The position numbers were made by a program, and so were the translations under genes. Positions 1 through 13,000 of a stretch of 64,000 nucleotides of DNA are shown piece by piece. The notes under the pieces were generated by a model, which worked only from the letters and a program-made list of their open reading frames with translations, was not told where the DNA came from and did not search any database. Each line of letters opens with the position of its first letter. Position 1 is the first letter of the stretch. Source of the DNA: Symbiodinium natans (taxonomy: Eukaryota > Sar > Dinophyceae > Suessiales > Symbiodiniaceae); contig CAJNDS010000243.1 of NCBI GenBank assembly GCA_905221605.1, positions 124,001 through 188,000 on the forward strand, written 5' to 3'.

Positions 1-1058
1 GAAGGCCAAGACCGAACTGGCAGCGCCCAACTCTAGATTGGACTTGGCTTTGAAAATGGCCTTTGGTAGTTCTGTTCCAAAATACCTCTGTTTGATCCGA
101 ATCCTACTGTCAAAGTGCTAGGCTACCAGCGATCACCACCAGCGTGACACAAGCCATGGAGACAAGCCTAGACGGCAAAACGACATACATTCACAGAACA
201 AGCGCTTTCTCAAAGCCGTGGCCGGAGATTGGCTCTTCACCTCCTGGCTGCCCTAGAACATGCCTACAGCCCAGCAGGGCTGCTGCAGCAACCCCGCCCT
301 GGAGAGACGGTTATTGAGGGTCGATGGTGATGGGAGTGGAGGATGTGGAGGCTAAGGATCCAAGGGGCCGCGGTTTTAGAGGTTCGGAGAATTTGTTCGT
401 TGCGAGGTTTGACTAACCTTGGGGTGGGGCTACAGCAACGCGCAGTGTTTGCGCACATCTTGCTGGTGAGATGGCCCTCAAGCCCCGACTTCCCATCCTG
501 GCTACAACGTCTGTACGATGCTGTACGGGCTTTCCTCCATTCGGCTTCGTGCAATAGCGTTTGCTGGAGGGCTCGGGGGCCTGCGACATGTCATGGAGAG
601 GACACTGGCACGCCCACTTGACGGCCCGCAAGGGCCCTGAGCTCTGGCTTTTGAGGGTTTGGGGTCGAGGGGTTAGGGGTATGGGGTATTGAGTTTAGGG
701 GGGTTTCCACAAATCCTGGCAGCGAATCTGGTACCCGCACATTCAGGGTGTAGGGGTCTGCGGGGTTTGGGGTTTGGGGCTTGCGCTGTCCAGGCTCCCG
801 CGGCATGCTTCTTCTTTGGCGTGCAAGAATATTGCTGGAAGACGAGGCATTTCCTTTTGGGAAGCCTCGGGCTCGCTTCAGCTTGTTCAGAAATCTCGTG
901 CTTTATCAGCTTTGACCTTCTAAGCTACCAGTACGTCGGTTCATGAACTTTGGTATCGCTTCCAAAAGGCAGGAGCTTCCCAAGTCCGACCTACTACCTA
1001 CCGCCCTCCACAGGCCTGTGGGCAGACTCAGGGCTTCAGGGTTCCACTAGGGTTCCTC

Positions 1059-1124
1059 TCCACACCGTCCACACCGTGGTCCACACCGTGGTCCACACCG
1101 TGGGTCCACACCGTCGTCCACACC
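1059..1124. repeat. 12-bp tandem repeat
   Basis: About five copies of a 12-base unit (tccacaccgtgg and close variants), visible directly. It lies just downstream of the predicted donor at 1,129, so it is probably intronic. It is open in several frames, which explains spurious HTVV-type translations. Confidence 0.9.
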
Positions 1125-1129
1125 CTTAC

Positions 1130-1440
1130 TGAAAGCCTTGGGAACTCTTCTTGGTGAATGGAGTCAAGCCTGAAAGGACAGTGGAGGGCAGAAAGGCCTT
1201 CTGAAATCCAGGTGCCCGGAGCACTGTCCCCCATGACTGTGCGCATACTTCATGTACGTCTTCCAGGAACGTACTGGAAGTTGCCTATGATGCCTATGTC
1301 TGCTTCGCAGCCGGGGCCAGGGATTCAGGAGGCCCTTCTTGGATACGCATTGGGCATGCGACCTTCCGAAGCACTGGGTTTCGCCTAGGTTTCACCTTGA
1401 AGGGCAGACCATGCTTGGCTGCTTGGCTGTGTCCATGCAC
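1130..1440 (-). CDS. Two internal exons of an unrecognised gene (fragment)
   Basis: Exon 1440-1396 (45 bases, VHGHSQAAKHGLPFK) follows a pyrimidine-rich acceptor (CTTGTCGCTGCTTGGCAG) and is followed by a GTGAAA donor. Exon 1169-1130 (40 bases, LDSIHQEEFPRLS) follows CTGTCCTTTCAG and ends at a GTAAGG donor. Both exons have good splice signals and look like protein, but they are too short to identify a family. Neighbouring exons were not found, so whether both belong to the same gene is inferred only from strand and spacing. No function is assigned. Confidence 0.4.
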
Positions 1441-3858
1441 CTGCCAAGCAGCGACAAGAACGACAGCCCTAAGGACTACGCACATGTCAATGACTTGCAC
1501 CTGACAGTGCCCTAAACCCACTTTACAATGTACTAGCGCTAAACCCACCCCGAAACAGGTGGATTCTTCTCATGAGCTCCCCAGCGCCTCTTTTACTTGC
1601 CGCGGGACGGCGGCTGGGCCATGGTCGCCGCGAAGCGCAGCCGCGGCCTTGTGTGACAGGCTTCAGGGATAATCGGAGGAATGTCCATGCCATACGTCAT
1701 GTACACACTCACATTGATGGAATATTTGGTGGGGTACGATCCGGTCTAGGGGCCTAGCTGGCCGAATGCAACCAAGGTGCATGAAACCTGCTGTATGGAT
1801 CGGTGCTACAGTGCTACAATGTCTCCAGAAGACCTCCACATGAATCTCGGGGAGGTGACAGTGGCACTGCAAGAGTTTTGGGCAGTGGCTTAGCGATCCT
1901 TCGGAGGACTTGGGAGGGCTTTCGAACCCAGTGTCCACTACTTGAAGCGGAGGTTGGGAAGTCCACGGCTCAAAGCTCAAAGTAGTTTCCTGCCCCACAA
2001 GCTCACCCCTACTGCACACTTGGGAGTCAGACGCCTCTGCATTCCCGGAAGATCTCTCGACCACCCTTAGCGGAGTGGAATGTGGGTGCACTCACAAAGT
2101 TTGAGAGTGTTGGGAATAGCAGAGCACACCCCACACAGACTCACAGGAAAACAGAAACAAAAAAAATGATAATAAAATAATCGCAAATACAAATAAAATA
2201 AGCAAATAACATGCATCTGCCACTCTGACGGGCATCCATTTCTGCAGCCGTCCGCACCCACTGTATCTAAACACCAAGAACGAAGCCTCACCTGGAGCCA
2301 AGAAATTCTTGTGCAAAAGCAGAGGTGTTGGGGGTTCAGCCAACGTGAGGATTTTGTCTGTCGTAGGTGTACGTAGATTCACGCCAGCCGACAAAAACCA
2401 TGCAGCACTCCCCGAATCTATATGGTCTTGCCAGACTGGGGCTCTGGTATCGGAAAAGGGATGAAAGTTTCGCGATGCAAGCGGGCCAAAATTCTTGTCT
2501 GATGCTCGGCTTACATATAGAGTTTGGCACATCCGGAGGCTATCGGAGGCTGCTGGTGCTTGCAGTTGCCGGTTCGGCTTTTCGGCTTAGGGTTTAGAAG
2601 GTCCGGGAGGGAACCTGCTCCAAGGCTCCGAAGCAGCTAGTCGGGAGTTTACCGCATTTAGGATTTAGGGTCAGTTTTGGTTTAGGGGGCTGTTTCTTCT
2701 CGGGTGCCAGGCCGGGCAGTTGGCCGGCTGGAGAGGCGGGGCAGACGCTCGCTGTCCTGCTAGAATCGGGTTCTTTGCCGGCTGGTGTTTAGGGCGATTG
2801 CGGCTGCAGCCTCCTCTTCCGGTTCTGTGCATCCCGGATCCGGCGCATCGTCTTGCCAGACCTCTGCTCAACTCTTAGGGGCGGCAAGTCCGGTTGAGTC
2901 GCTTCAGAAGGAAGGGTCAGCGATGGTAGAATTTATACCATACATTCGTTAGACATTGCATCTTGTTACTTTTGCTGTTCGCCCCTCAATCTGCACACAA
3001 TCCGAACTCCAAACCCTAAACATGCTGTACTAGGCTCCTTCACAAAGTTGGGGTCGGAGGATTAGAGAGCAGATGCTTCCCTAAGCTCCTGAACCCAAGA
3101 GACAAGTGCCCAGAAAGTCCTCAAGTGAAGCTCACACCCCGAAACCTGACAATGCCAGCCCTTTGTGGTTGCGGCCCGCGGGTGTCGGCCAGGAACTCCC
3201 AGCACGAAGGGGTCCTTTCAACACTTCACGTCACGGCAATCTTCGCGGCAGGGGTGAATGGTAGGAACCAGAAGCGCCTGCCACTGATACCATCGACCGC
3301 CAGACTAATAAACATCACGCCTAATCCGCGTGCCCCAACCTCATCTCCAAACCAGAACACACCCGGCATCTGGCGCCGTCTTGAGCTCAATACGAGACAA
3401 AAGCCTCAATTCCTCCTAACGCAAATGCTTTAAGCACTGGGCCCTGAGCCCTATAAACACCCTAAAATAACACCGTTCAACCGTTCAACACCAAGTCCTT
3501 AAAGCCCCTCTGAGGCCCTTCACAATCGCTCCAATCCGTTGCCAATCCTGAGAGAGCAGCTGCTGTCGGCCGGTGCTGCTCACCCGGCCTGAAGTGGGAG
3601 TCTGGGGGTATAACGGGGGGGTACAAGGGGGGTCTGAAGCGTAACATTGATGAACCGGGGCTCGTGAGGCTGGGGAGGATTGAGAGAACTTCCTAGAAGG
3701 GTCATTTCAGGCAGTCCAGACTGTTGCACCGCACTCTCGGAGGATACAGATCCCATCTCAACCTTTACCCTTACACCCTGGACTTTGCCGAACCTGCCAG
3801 AAACAAAGCCTCAACGCTTTAATCTTGACGAACTTACGAGCCGAGCCCGTGTGTGCAG

Positions 3859-3920
3859 TTCTGGTGGTATCCTGGGCACTCGGCTGGAGCGCTTTGGACC
3901 TTGGCTACTGCCTGCGGGAG
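3859..3920 (+). CDS. Internal exon on plus strand, hydrophobic
   Basis: A 62-base exon encodes LVVSWALGWSALDLGYCLRE after two phase bases. It lies between a TGTGTGCAG acceptor and a GTAAGC donor. The first half is hydrophobic and could be part of a membrane helix. No flanking exon could be assigned with confidence. It could also be chance, since only one exon is seen. Confidence 0.35.
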
Positions 3921-5715
3921 GTAAGCGGCAGCTTTGATCGCGAGATGCTCAGTAGAAGCTGGGACTTGAGGACTCAGGTTTGTACTAGCTCGCGGTATCG
4001 CAGGGACTGTTCTGATGCTTCAGTGTGTGCTTAGAATGTCCTGAGTATTTTCTTGTTGGTCGGCGATTCTTGTTGGATCTTTGGTTGGTTCGAACCCTGA
4101 GGCACCCACGACAGCAAAAAGCCGCTGACAACCCTGACCCTGAAATGCAGTACACTCCCGGCAGTATCATGGGTCACGATCAAGCAAATTCTCCTGTAGC
4201 ACCCCGGGACTATGAAGTCTGACCTTCTGACCTTAAAGCCTCCGTCTTCGGATACCTTTCATCAATCTGTCACTTTCTAGATGCCTGAGGCAGTGACGAT
4301 GCCCACAGGGCCCAAGTAACAACCCAACGAGAGATCTAAAGCACGTACATCTATCATGTCGGCAGAAGTTGCGTCCCAGGCCCCTTGCGTTTCGGGACAT
4401 GGGGCATGGCACAAGATAGCCGCTCCGGGGCTTTGGGCTGAGCTTCCTACACCCAAGAGCCCTCCGAAAATGTGCAAGCTTCCATCCCGGAGTCCAGCCC
4501 CAAGCAAAGTGGGCGGGCCGCTGTGCGCTTCCACGAGCGATCCTGCGGGGAATGGGCCTCGACGCTGTGGATCTTGCAGTGGGTTCAGGGCGCAGGGCGT
4601 TTAGTTAGTTTAGTTGTGATCCATCCGCCACAGCTCTTTGCGCCAGCCTGGGCCGTGCGGCGGCGGCGCCACTTCCACTGCTGTGAAGGTTTTTCGGGGC
4701 CTCATTGCAAGTTCGGCACAGAGGATGGTTCAGGATTTCGCACGGCTGTCATATCTTGTAGTCATTGCGCATCATTTGCAAACTCCCAGCAAGTGCAGCA
4801 AGCGCAGGCGTTCTAGGCATACCCAAAGCCACAATGACGAGCAGCAATGGTGAGATACATGTATCGATGCAAGACCTCTGCAAAAGCCCAAAGAACTCTG
4901 CAGGCAGCCAGCCAGCTACGAGTACCCTGTAGCCAAGATTGAACACGATCATCAAGAAAAACAACACCTCCGAAAGACGTGCGCGCGCGCGCGGGCGGGG
5001 CGTTTGTCATCTCGTTTGGCAAGTTCGCATTGGGCTGCTGCACGTTGTCAACGACACTACTAAACACCTCCTCTATGGGGAATCCTCTGCCCCAAACCTA
5101 AAGGCCCGAACCCAAACCCTGCGACGGCAATGGCAGTTTTGGGGCGCCCCGGCCAGGGATCTTGAGCCGAGGCCTTGCCCTTCTCCTGTTTTAATGGTCT
5201 GAGGTTCTTGGGCTTGGTTTAGGAGTTGAGAACTTGAGAACTTGGGGATGTGGGGGGCTGGGGGTTGGGGGGGTTTGGAGCTTTTGCGGGTTGCGGGGAT
5301 TGCGGACACATGAGGGTCGAGGTTCAGCTGCTTAGAGGCTTTGGGAGAACTCTTCAAGGTATCGTGGTTTCAGGATTGCTGAGATGGTGTGGGACTCGCT
5401 CTCCATCAAAAACATTCCAAGCCCCAAATCCAACGGTGTGTCGGAGTTCAGCTTCTCTACTCAGCAGACCTCCAGGATTGACTCGAGACTGCAGGTTCTT
5501 CAGAACATGAGGACAGGATGGAGTTGACTGGCTCAAGTCTCAAAGGACTGGTTTCTGAACCACGAACGATCTGGTCAAACATTACTGTAAAATCCGACCA
5601 AGAAGGAACCCTAAGCGCTACGCCCTACGTATATTGAACGTTACACATTCGGCTCTAAGCCGACATCCGACGTCCATTCGAAGCTGTGACACATGCCAGT
5701 GCCGCGCCTTTGGGC

Positions 5716-5752
5716 ACTAGTCACTTTAGTCACTTTAGTCACTTTAGTCACG
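5716..5752. repeat. 10-bp tandem repeat (agtcacttta)x4
   Basis: Nearly perfect copies of a 10-base unit. It directly abuts the predicted GTGACT donor at 5,751, so the first repeat unit may itself supply the splice donor of the minus-strand exon 5826-5752. Confidence 0.9.
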
Positions 5753-6023
5753 ATACTCCTGTCCTCCAACTTGGGGACGAAGCCAATCTGATTCCGCCGG
5801 AGCTCGCGCAGCTCGCGGTGCCAGACCTCCCGAGAATCCGGCTTGTCAGGTGTTTAACATGTGGAATTCCGATCGCGATCTTGGGGGGCACATTCTTCAT
5901 CAACCGGAGGGCATCCAAGGATTGTGGACTTCTGTAAGAGTTGACTCGGCAGCAGAGCATATGCTCCATTCTACCATGGGACGTCTCTCTTGAATCATTT
6001 TGTTGCGCTGGGCTAGCATCTCC
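5752..6023 (-). CDS. Two consecutive exons, charged helical protein fragment
   Basis: Exon 6023-5975 (49 bases, EMLAQRNKMIQERRPM) begins after CTCTGTTTAG and ends at a GTAGAA donor. Exon 5826-5752 (75 bases, starting VWHRELRELRRNQIGF) begins after a GGGAG acceptor and ends at GTGACT. Both junctions are phase 0 and join in frame across a 148-base intron. The peptide is rich in Arg, Glu and Leu and probably helical. No family is recognised. The alternating good donor, acceptor and phase argue for a genuine gene, but the 5' and 3' ends are unknown. Confidence 0.5.
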
Positions 6024-6947
6024 CTAAACAGAGCGATCACAGGTGCAGCTCTGAAGCCGCGAGCCTCTATCCTCGCCTCACCATTTGGCACCTGGCTTCG
6101 GATGCCGCGTGCCAGTAAGAATGAGAAGCGGCCCGACACCATAGAAGCTACGGGAATTAGAGCTGAAGGATTGGAACATCGCACTGGCATGAACAAGTTA
6201 CGTCTTGAATCTGTTGAAGTCTCAAACCCTCTCGCAAGTGTGAACCCGAGCTTGCCATGTCGCTAAGTCCTAGTGCAGAACTAGCAGGTTTCAAAAGAAG
6301 CTCCGACGGACGGCTCGCCGGCATTCCTGGCCCACAGTGTTTAGGGCTTTTGGGATTTTGGGTTCAATTAGGACACCTTAACCAGCAGCATTCGACTCAC
6401 TACACCTTAAACCCCTGGAACCCCTGCAGGACACCTCTTCTTTGCTTGGCGATGCGTCGCAGATCTTGTCGACACGAGTCTGCGGTATTGAGCGTTTAGA
6501 TTTTGGGGATGTCTGCCTGGATTGGCGGGATGCCTATTGAATCAGATGACCGCCTAGTGCAAGTTGCTGACAAAGCCCAGTCCATCGCTTCATGATGGGG
6601 TCTGCAGGTTTATAGGTTCGTTCAGGAATTAAGGCCTGATGGGCCCTCTTTAATGGCTTGTGGCGGGTCCTTGAAAACTTGACAACATGTGACCCACATG
6701 ATGTACGTTGCGCGAAGACACGGCACACATGTCTATGTGCGATGGCGATGCGGCGAATCACGTGCCCGGATTTTGCACGACCACATAATGCCAGCTCGCG
6801 AAGAAAAGCAGCAATAGAGTGGGCGAGCCTGCATGTCATCCAGGGCGACTGTGTGCTCCGTGACTTTCTGCGACAGATCCTGACTCGGCATTGCACAGCT
6901 CAGCTCTTGCTCAGACTTCCGAAGCGAACGGAGGTGGAAATCTTACT

Positions 6948-9900
6948 TCAGCGCTCCTCGTGTTGGGCACGGGCCCCGCGGAAGTCGGTGCAGAGCTGCT
7001 CGAAGCTCTCCTCCACACCCCGGAGCACCTCGCGGGCACACAAAGCTTGAAAAAACTAAACCGAAATTGCATGCACGAGCAGAAACAAGATGATGAATAA
7101 AACAAGAATGTGGGGAACATGTGGGATAAACTCCTGCACCCAGGGAGCTGTCAGCATGCTTTCCATCTGCTCGTCCAGACGCTTTACAGTCCTCAAGGCG
7201 GTGCAGTCCCCAAGGAAGAAAGCACAAAATAGAGTATGATCAATGTATTAACTCAGAATCGTGGAGAAGGCAAAACTTGCGCTTGCAGTTGGCTGGCCCA
7301 GCGCAAGCTGCAGTTCCCACCTTTCCCGCCTTTCAAGGCCGCCCGGGAGCCCGGCCGGGTATTGGATTCGAGGCTGCGTTGGATGACGCCTGGCCAAAGC
7401 GTTGGAGCTGTTTTCCTCAAAAACATCTTGGATGTTGGGTTCTCGTTTAGGTTCAAAACGCGAGAGAGCGATACCGGGGAATGGCGGCGCGGGGTGAAAG
7501 CGAAACGAGAATGAAAACGACGCGGGGATGAGAACGAAACGGGTGATCAGAGCTGCGGGGTGAAAACGAAACGGAATGAAAACGAAAGGGGATCAGAAGG
7601 GCCGGATCACGACGGCGGGACGAAACCTAACGGGGTTGAAACGAAACGGGGATGAAGATGAAACGGGCATGGCGCGGGGATCACAAAGAGACAGAGCGAA
7701 AACGAAACGGGGTGGCGCCTGCGGGAATGAAAACGAAACGGGGATGAAAGCGAAGCGGGGATGAAAACGATATGAAAACGCAACCGGGAGGGATTTTCGT
7801 TGAATGTATTACGGACTGCGGCGCGTACTGCGGCGCGTACGTACGGCGGCGCGGGAAGCTGAGGGATTGTCGTTGAATTGTAGTACACATGTAGTATGGG
7901 AGGACAGAGCCGGGGGGGCGCAAGCGCGGACTGAGGCGCGTACGACGGCGCGTACGGCGGCGCGGGAAGCTGAGGGATTTTCGTTGAATTGTATAGTACA
8001 AATGTAGACAGAGCCGGAGGGGCGCGAGAGCGGACTGCGGCTTGTACGACGGCGCGGGAAGCTGAGGGATTTTCGTTGAATAGTACAAATGTGTGGGAGG
8101 ACAGAGCCGGAGGGGCGCGAGAGCGGACTGCGGCACGTACGGCGGCGCGTACGACGGCGGCGCGGGAAGCTGAGGGATTTTCGTTGAGTTGTAGTACAAT
8201 GTAGTGCTGTGAGGACAGAGCCGGAGGGGCGCGAGAGCGGACTGCGGCGCGTACGGGGATCCAAGATGATGTACAACCAAAGCCAACACGCAGTCTCAGT
8301 CGATACGCCTCCGACAGACACGCCGTAACATGAGGTTTTCGCCTCAACTAGTCAACTACCCTGCGTCGCCTTACTACCTTCTTATACTGTCTATAAAATG
8401 TGCATACGGAATGGATGTTAAAGTGGGGGTTTCACTCCGGCACTGTTGTCATGCGGATTGTTTTTGGGTTCCTGGCTTGACCTTGTTTTTCTTCACAAGC
8501 TCAGAAGCCCCAACAAAACTCGAAAGCTACTCTAAATCCACAATGTGCCCAGACTTCCCGAGCCCAAGGGGCAAAACCACGCGAATCAGGCTCCATAAGA
8601 TACCAAACTTGTCAGCCCGCGGAACCATGTGCTCACGGCTGAGCCGCGGGCATTTGCCCTCGTTTTGCACACCAAGGCCCTGGCAACAGGAATTGTGGAG
8701 CTATGCAGGCAGTAGCTCAGTAGTAGGTTTGGAAAGTTCTGGCGCGGGGCTGTCATAGAAGATCAGGCTCAGGGCAAGCTGCAGCCAAAGCATACCTACT
8801 ACTGCTATAGAGACAAGAATGGATACCTGAGTATCCAGCCTGCCGAAGTATCGCAAGGTACCTGGAATGCAATGCAAAGAAGCCCGAAGCCCATGCCATC
8901 CAAAGCTGAACTTTTGAAAGAGGCTTGCCAAGAGCTTCGCAGAACAATCAGGATTACATGTTCCAAGCATGCAACAGGATGTACATGATCGACATCCTGC
9001 GAAACGTTGGCTATCGTCTTGTGCGACTTGGAGAAGGTTGTTCTCTTGTCTTCACCCAGAACTCCTTGGGAAGATGTTGGGCTGTGGCTCACTTGTTGGT
9101 CCTGTCGACGTCCGCTTTCAGCTCCACCAGGTCCATGTTCACACGGTGGACCTACGCGCAAGTTCTGGGCAGTTCTCTCAAGAGCCCAAAATGAACATCC
9201 TCGGAACAGGCGTCGGAGCTCGACTTCGAAGGGACTGTACAGCTGAACCGAGCTGAACCGAGCTGAACCGGGCCAAGCCGAAAGAGTCCGCCCCACAGGC
9301 CACCTGCCGCTGCGCGTAGTCGAGAGAGCTGTCGGTCTGCTGCAGGTGATCCATCATGGGGCGCATCATGAGGACCTGGCTTTGTCCGAAGGCGCGGACG
9401 GGGGGTGCTTGGCTGTGGCGCTGGCCGTTCGTCCTTTAGCCAAAAGTTGCTTATCCTCTTGGTATTCTGTTATTCAGGGCTCTTGGATTGTGATAAGTCT
9501 GAGGTCACGGCCACCTGCTGCATTACGAAGTCACTGATCCAGGCCAGGTCCCTCGAATGCAGATCCTGCGCGACACACTTCGGTTAGGGTTCAGATGGTT
9601 CACCGGTCTCACATGCAGGCAGCTGCACCAGTCAGGAGGGTGAGTCAGCAAGTCCGCATATTGTGACCGTGACTTGCGCCGATGGAAGCCCTGCCAGCCT
9701 CTAGCGGTGCCATCGTCAGCTTACAGCTCACCTTGGCACAGGTCGGTAGTTCCAGTAAAGGTTTCAGATCAAAAGAACAACCCGAAACCTACAGGAGGTT
9801 CTCTGACACTTTGGGCTTGGAAGCTACGATGCTGCCGGTAGGGAAGACTTCACTTTGACCTCCAACATGCAGCGCCTGCCATCTTCGCAAGTAGGTCTTG

Positions 9901-10081
9901 AGATTGTAGGAAGCCTTTTCTTTGGGGAGGACCGGGAGGACGAGGAGGAGAGGAGGAAAGGGCCTGTGGATTAAGCGTCACGAGATGCTCAGCACACATG
10001 GGCCAGCTCCAGAGAGTATATGTGTTACGGCCGTGAGATTTCAACGCCGCATGGTCCCACAAGGTGAAAATTTCACGAGGG
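6948..10081 (-). CDS. Micro-exon gene of unknown family, C-terminal part
   Basis: Predicted exons in transcription order are 10081-10029, 9919-9876, 9788-9732, 9565-9515, 9375-9304, 9151-9093, an unresolved part, about 7196-7140, and the terminal 7028-6948 with TGA at 6950-6948. The introns assigned run from 87 to 166 bases and phases match across the first five junctions. One donor is GC (9,875), the others GT. Translations include REIFTLWDHAALKSHG, DLHSRDLAWISDFVMQQ, MDHLQQTDSSLDYAQRQ and, at the end, VLRGVEESFEQLCTDF. The protein is helical and charged with coiled-coil character near the C-terminus. Linkage of the last two exons to the first six is inferred from strand and lack of any intervening stop exon. 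The start lies upstream of 10,081. I recognise no family. Confidence 0.55.
7470..7790. repeat. Degenerate GAAACG-rich repeat tract
   Basis: Irregular copies of a motif near atgaaaacgaaacgggg run through this stretch, continuous with the larger minisatellite that follows. It probably lies within an intron of the minus-strand gene around it. Confidence 0.75.
7804..8262. repeat. About 100-bp minisatellite, 4-5 copies
   Basis: Units of roughly 95-120 bases repeat. Each carries a purine block (gacagagccgg.ggggcgc), a gcgcgtacg.cggcgcggg core and gaagctgagggattttcgttgaat. Copies differ in the number of cggcgcgtacg sub-repeats. All three reverse frames stay open for long stretches because the repeat lacks stops, which produces false proteins of 170-246 residues. 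Position suggests it lies in an intron. Confidence 0.9.
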
Positions 10082-10089
10082 CTTGCGGC

Positions 10090-13000
10090 AGGGCGTCGAG
10101 GTGTCAGGTTTGGGGCCGCAGCGCTGTTGGGGTTCGAGTGTCAACAGTTTGTCGGATTTAACGCCTGACACGGGGTTTGACGAAAAAGAGCGACCCTAAT
10201 ATAGACCCCAAGTAGTAGGATTCCTTAGGTCCCCAATAAGGTACCCCGAATTTCGGAAGCCACCAAATTTGCATTGGACGTTCACATTCAACATGTCCAG
10301 TTCTTGGCTGGAGAGCATGCAGACCCCCAAAGCTCAAAGCCCTGACAAGATTGGTTCTTTAATCTGAGGGGCCTTGAGGCCTTACGGAATAGTTCGGGAA
10401 GCTTAGGGTGTTGGTTCGGTCTCCCTTGAGCTTCAGCGGAGTACGAACCCCGAAGCCTCTGGCGCCGAGGTCCGCACTCAGACGAAGGCCACTGGGAGGG
10501 CCTGCTCTGGGATCTTGGGAAGGACTTAGGATCAAGGTTTGAGGCAGAGACTTGGACCACACCAAAGTTACCCACAACAGGGCTCTCTACCTGCATGGCA
10601 TATCCTTGCAGCCAAAGGGCATGCCAGCGTGTACTTGGCGGCTTTGGCCCTCTGAGCTATCACTGAATCCCACGGCCGCGGCAGGCCATGGTTCAATGAA
10701 ACCTCGAATCCCAAACCCCCAGAAACCCCAACCTGCACTGCTCTGCTCTACGAGGCCTAGGAATTCATCAGGGGCGCAGCGCAGGAAGAGCGAACAACAT
10801 GCAGTAACACGAAACACGAGCGTAGATTGAAACTGTACAGCACCTTGTTTCCGACATTTCAGATGTGCCCACAAGAAGCTAGGGTGGGCAACAAACCTTG
10901 CTCTGACTAACAACGCAACGCACCGCAGCGACCATGGTGACGGCTAACAGAACCCATCAAGGGTACGTGCAATGCAGCCCTGCACGCTTTGCAATGACGG
11001 GCCTTGCTTTGTGATCCCATTGGTGAGACTGGGAGGATTGCATCTGGTGAGCGTCAGCAGACTAGACTAAGGCCTAGGATCGTCGTGGCCGTCATGACCT
11101 TCAGGCCCCTAAACCCTAAACACCCCTAAGCCTAAACCTCAAGGCCTTCAACATCCATAAGCCCTTTTTTCCGAAATGGCCAGCATCCCGAAGCTTCGGC
11201 TCCTAGCACTGGTCTGAGTCTATGCCTTGGGGACTCGGGCTCGTGCGGGCTGGGGAAAAAGGATGGTTTGCCAAAGCGGCTGCCGAGGCTGTCGGCCAGT
11301 GCATCTTGAGTGCTGTTGTGACTTCCAGCTGACGACTCTCACATTGGCTGGCTACTGCCAGTGAAGCAAGTGGCTGCTAGGCACTCCCTAAACTGCTGCA
11401 GACTGCACTGTCCACAAAACTTCCAACCGCCAACTGTCGCCCTTACCTCCACTAGTTCTGACTAGTTCTGAGGGGAACGGGCAAGCGCAGCTTGCAATCT
11501 CGGGAAAGACATCGAAGCCCAAGCCTGAAACATCCTGAAACCCTGAATGGCCTCTTGGCCTCTCCCACAAAGGGTCTTATTGCATTTGCCCATTAGCCTT
11601 AACTCCGCGGCCATGCTTCACAATGCTTCACAGCGTTTGCAAACGAATTGTCGCGACGCGAATCCGCGGGTGAAAGGCTTGAGAGTGCGTAAGCTAGGTC
11701 TTTAGGGCGGGCTCAGGGGTTTCAACGTTTCACCACCTGAGCATCTCCGAAAGCTGAACCTGCTTGGCGAACCCTTGTGAAACCCTTTGAATGTTTGAAG
11801 GCCACAACGAGTGTGGACATCCGTGTCATGCTGAGCGCGGTCTCACGTTTTAGGTTGGGACGGTTGCAGATGGGGTCAGGGGGGCTTTTTCATGGGGTGC
11901 TACATTGACTCTCTTGGCTTTGCACAGCGGACGCACGCCTCGAACGAGTGTCGCAGCTTTGGCGTGGGATGCGGGCCCCTCTCAAAGTCAAGGTGCCTGC
12001 CTTTGCCTGCATTTGCCTGCATTTGCCTGCATTGAGGGGTGTGCTTTAGCACATGGACCTCAACTTTGAGCAGGTGCCCGAGTGGAAACGGTCCACGTTC
12101 TCCGGCTGAAAGCCACAGGTGCAGAGATCCAACTTCGGGTTTGAGCTTGCAGCTCCATCCTTACAAAGGAAGCATTTGGTCACTTCTGGGAAATATGGTC
12201 CCTTTTGGGCGTATGGGTAATATTCTTGGTACCCAAGAAGGGACCATAATTTTGAGAACTCTCCATTTGGAGGTTCCGGCTCGAAGGGTGCTTGGGGTTT
12301 TGGGCCGGGCTTGGAGGCTTTTGGGTCGCCCAGAACGCGGAGGCGACTTCCCCGAGCTACAAACGCAAATCCATCTTCGGTGCACACGTCGGCCGGAACG
12401 CATTTTTTCACTCCAATGGTTCTGCACCACCACCTGTTTACAGTGATCAGGGCCAACAGCTAGTCTCATACCTCTAGGAACAGCTGGCAAGGAACCGTAT
12501 CAAGCAGTCCTGAACAGCAACATGCACCGAACACTCCTACCAACGCCGACCACTCAGCTGATGTCTTGCATGTGGACTTTGCCGAAGTTCCTGGCAGCTA
12601 GGCTTATCATGTCACCATGCAAACGTAGAGGGTACCAGGGCAGAGCCAAATTCTGAACTCATGACCTTCAAGGTCTGGACATCTGAGCTGCTTCAACGAG
12701 TTGCCATTTCAGAAGCTAAATGCCTGAACTCTACCACCACTACTGGAGTCGGACTCGTCTCCTGCGGGCTAGCTACGTTCGCCGAAATCGCCGAAATGAA
12801 GCATTGTCAAATGGCCTCAGCGCGGAGGGCGGGGCTTGGAGAATTTGGGTGCAATATGGTTGAATTTGGCGGCTCAGGCGAGGGCTTGACTTTGTTATTG
12901 AGATGTCGTAGGTTGTCTTTTTCTCGTGCCTTCGGGGCTTAGAGGCTCAGGCCGCTTGTGTTCCAAGCCCCGAGTCGCCGAGACCGAAAACCCCGCACCA

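Noticed and set aside
4070-4110. GGTTCGAACCC resembling a tRNA B box
   Set aside because: No matching A box at the right distance and no cloverleaf arms can be drawn.
5160-5176. CTTGAGCCGAGGCC as a second spliced-leader relic
   Set aside because: Only the eight terminal bases plus one match. The CCGTAGCC part is absent, so chance is likely.
7607-8347. Reverse-strand open frames of 170-246 codons
   Set aside because: They are translations of a stop-free minisatellite in three frames at once, with no independent protein character.
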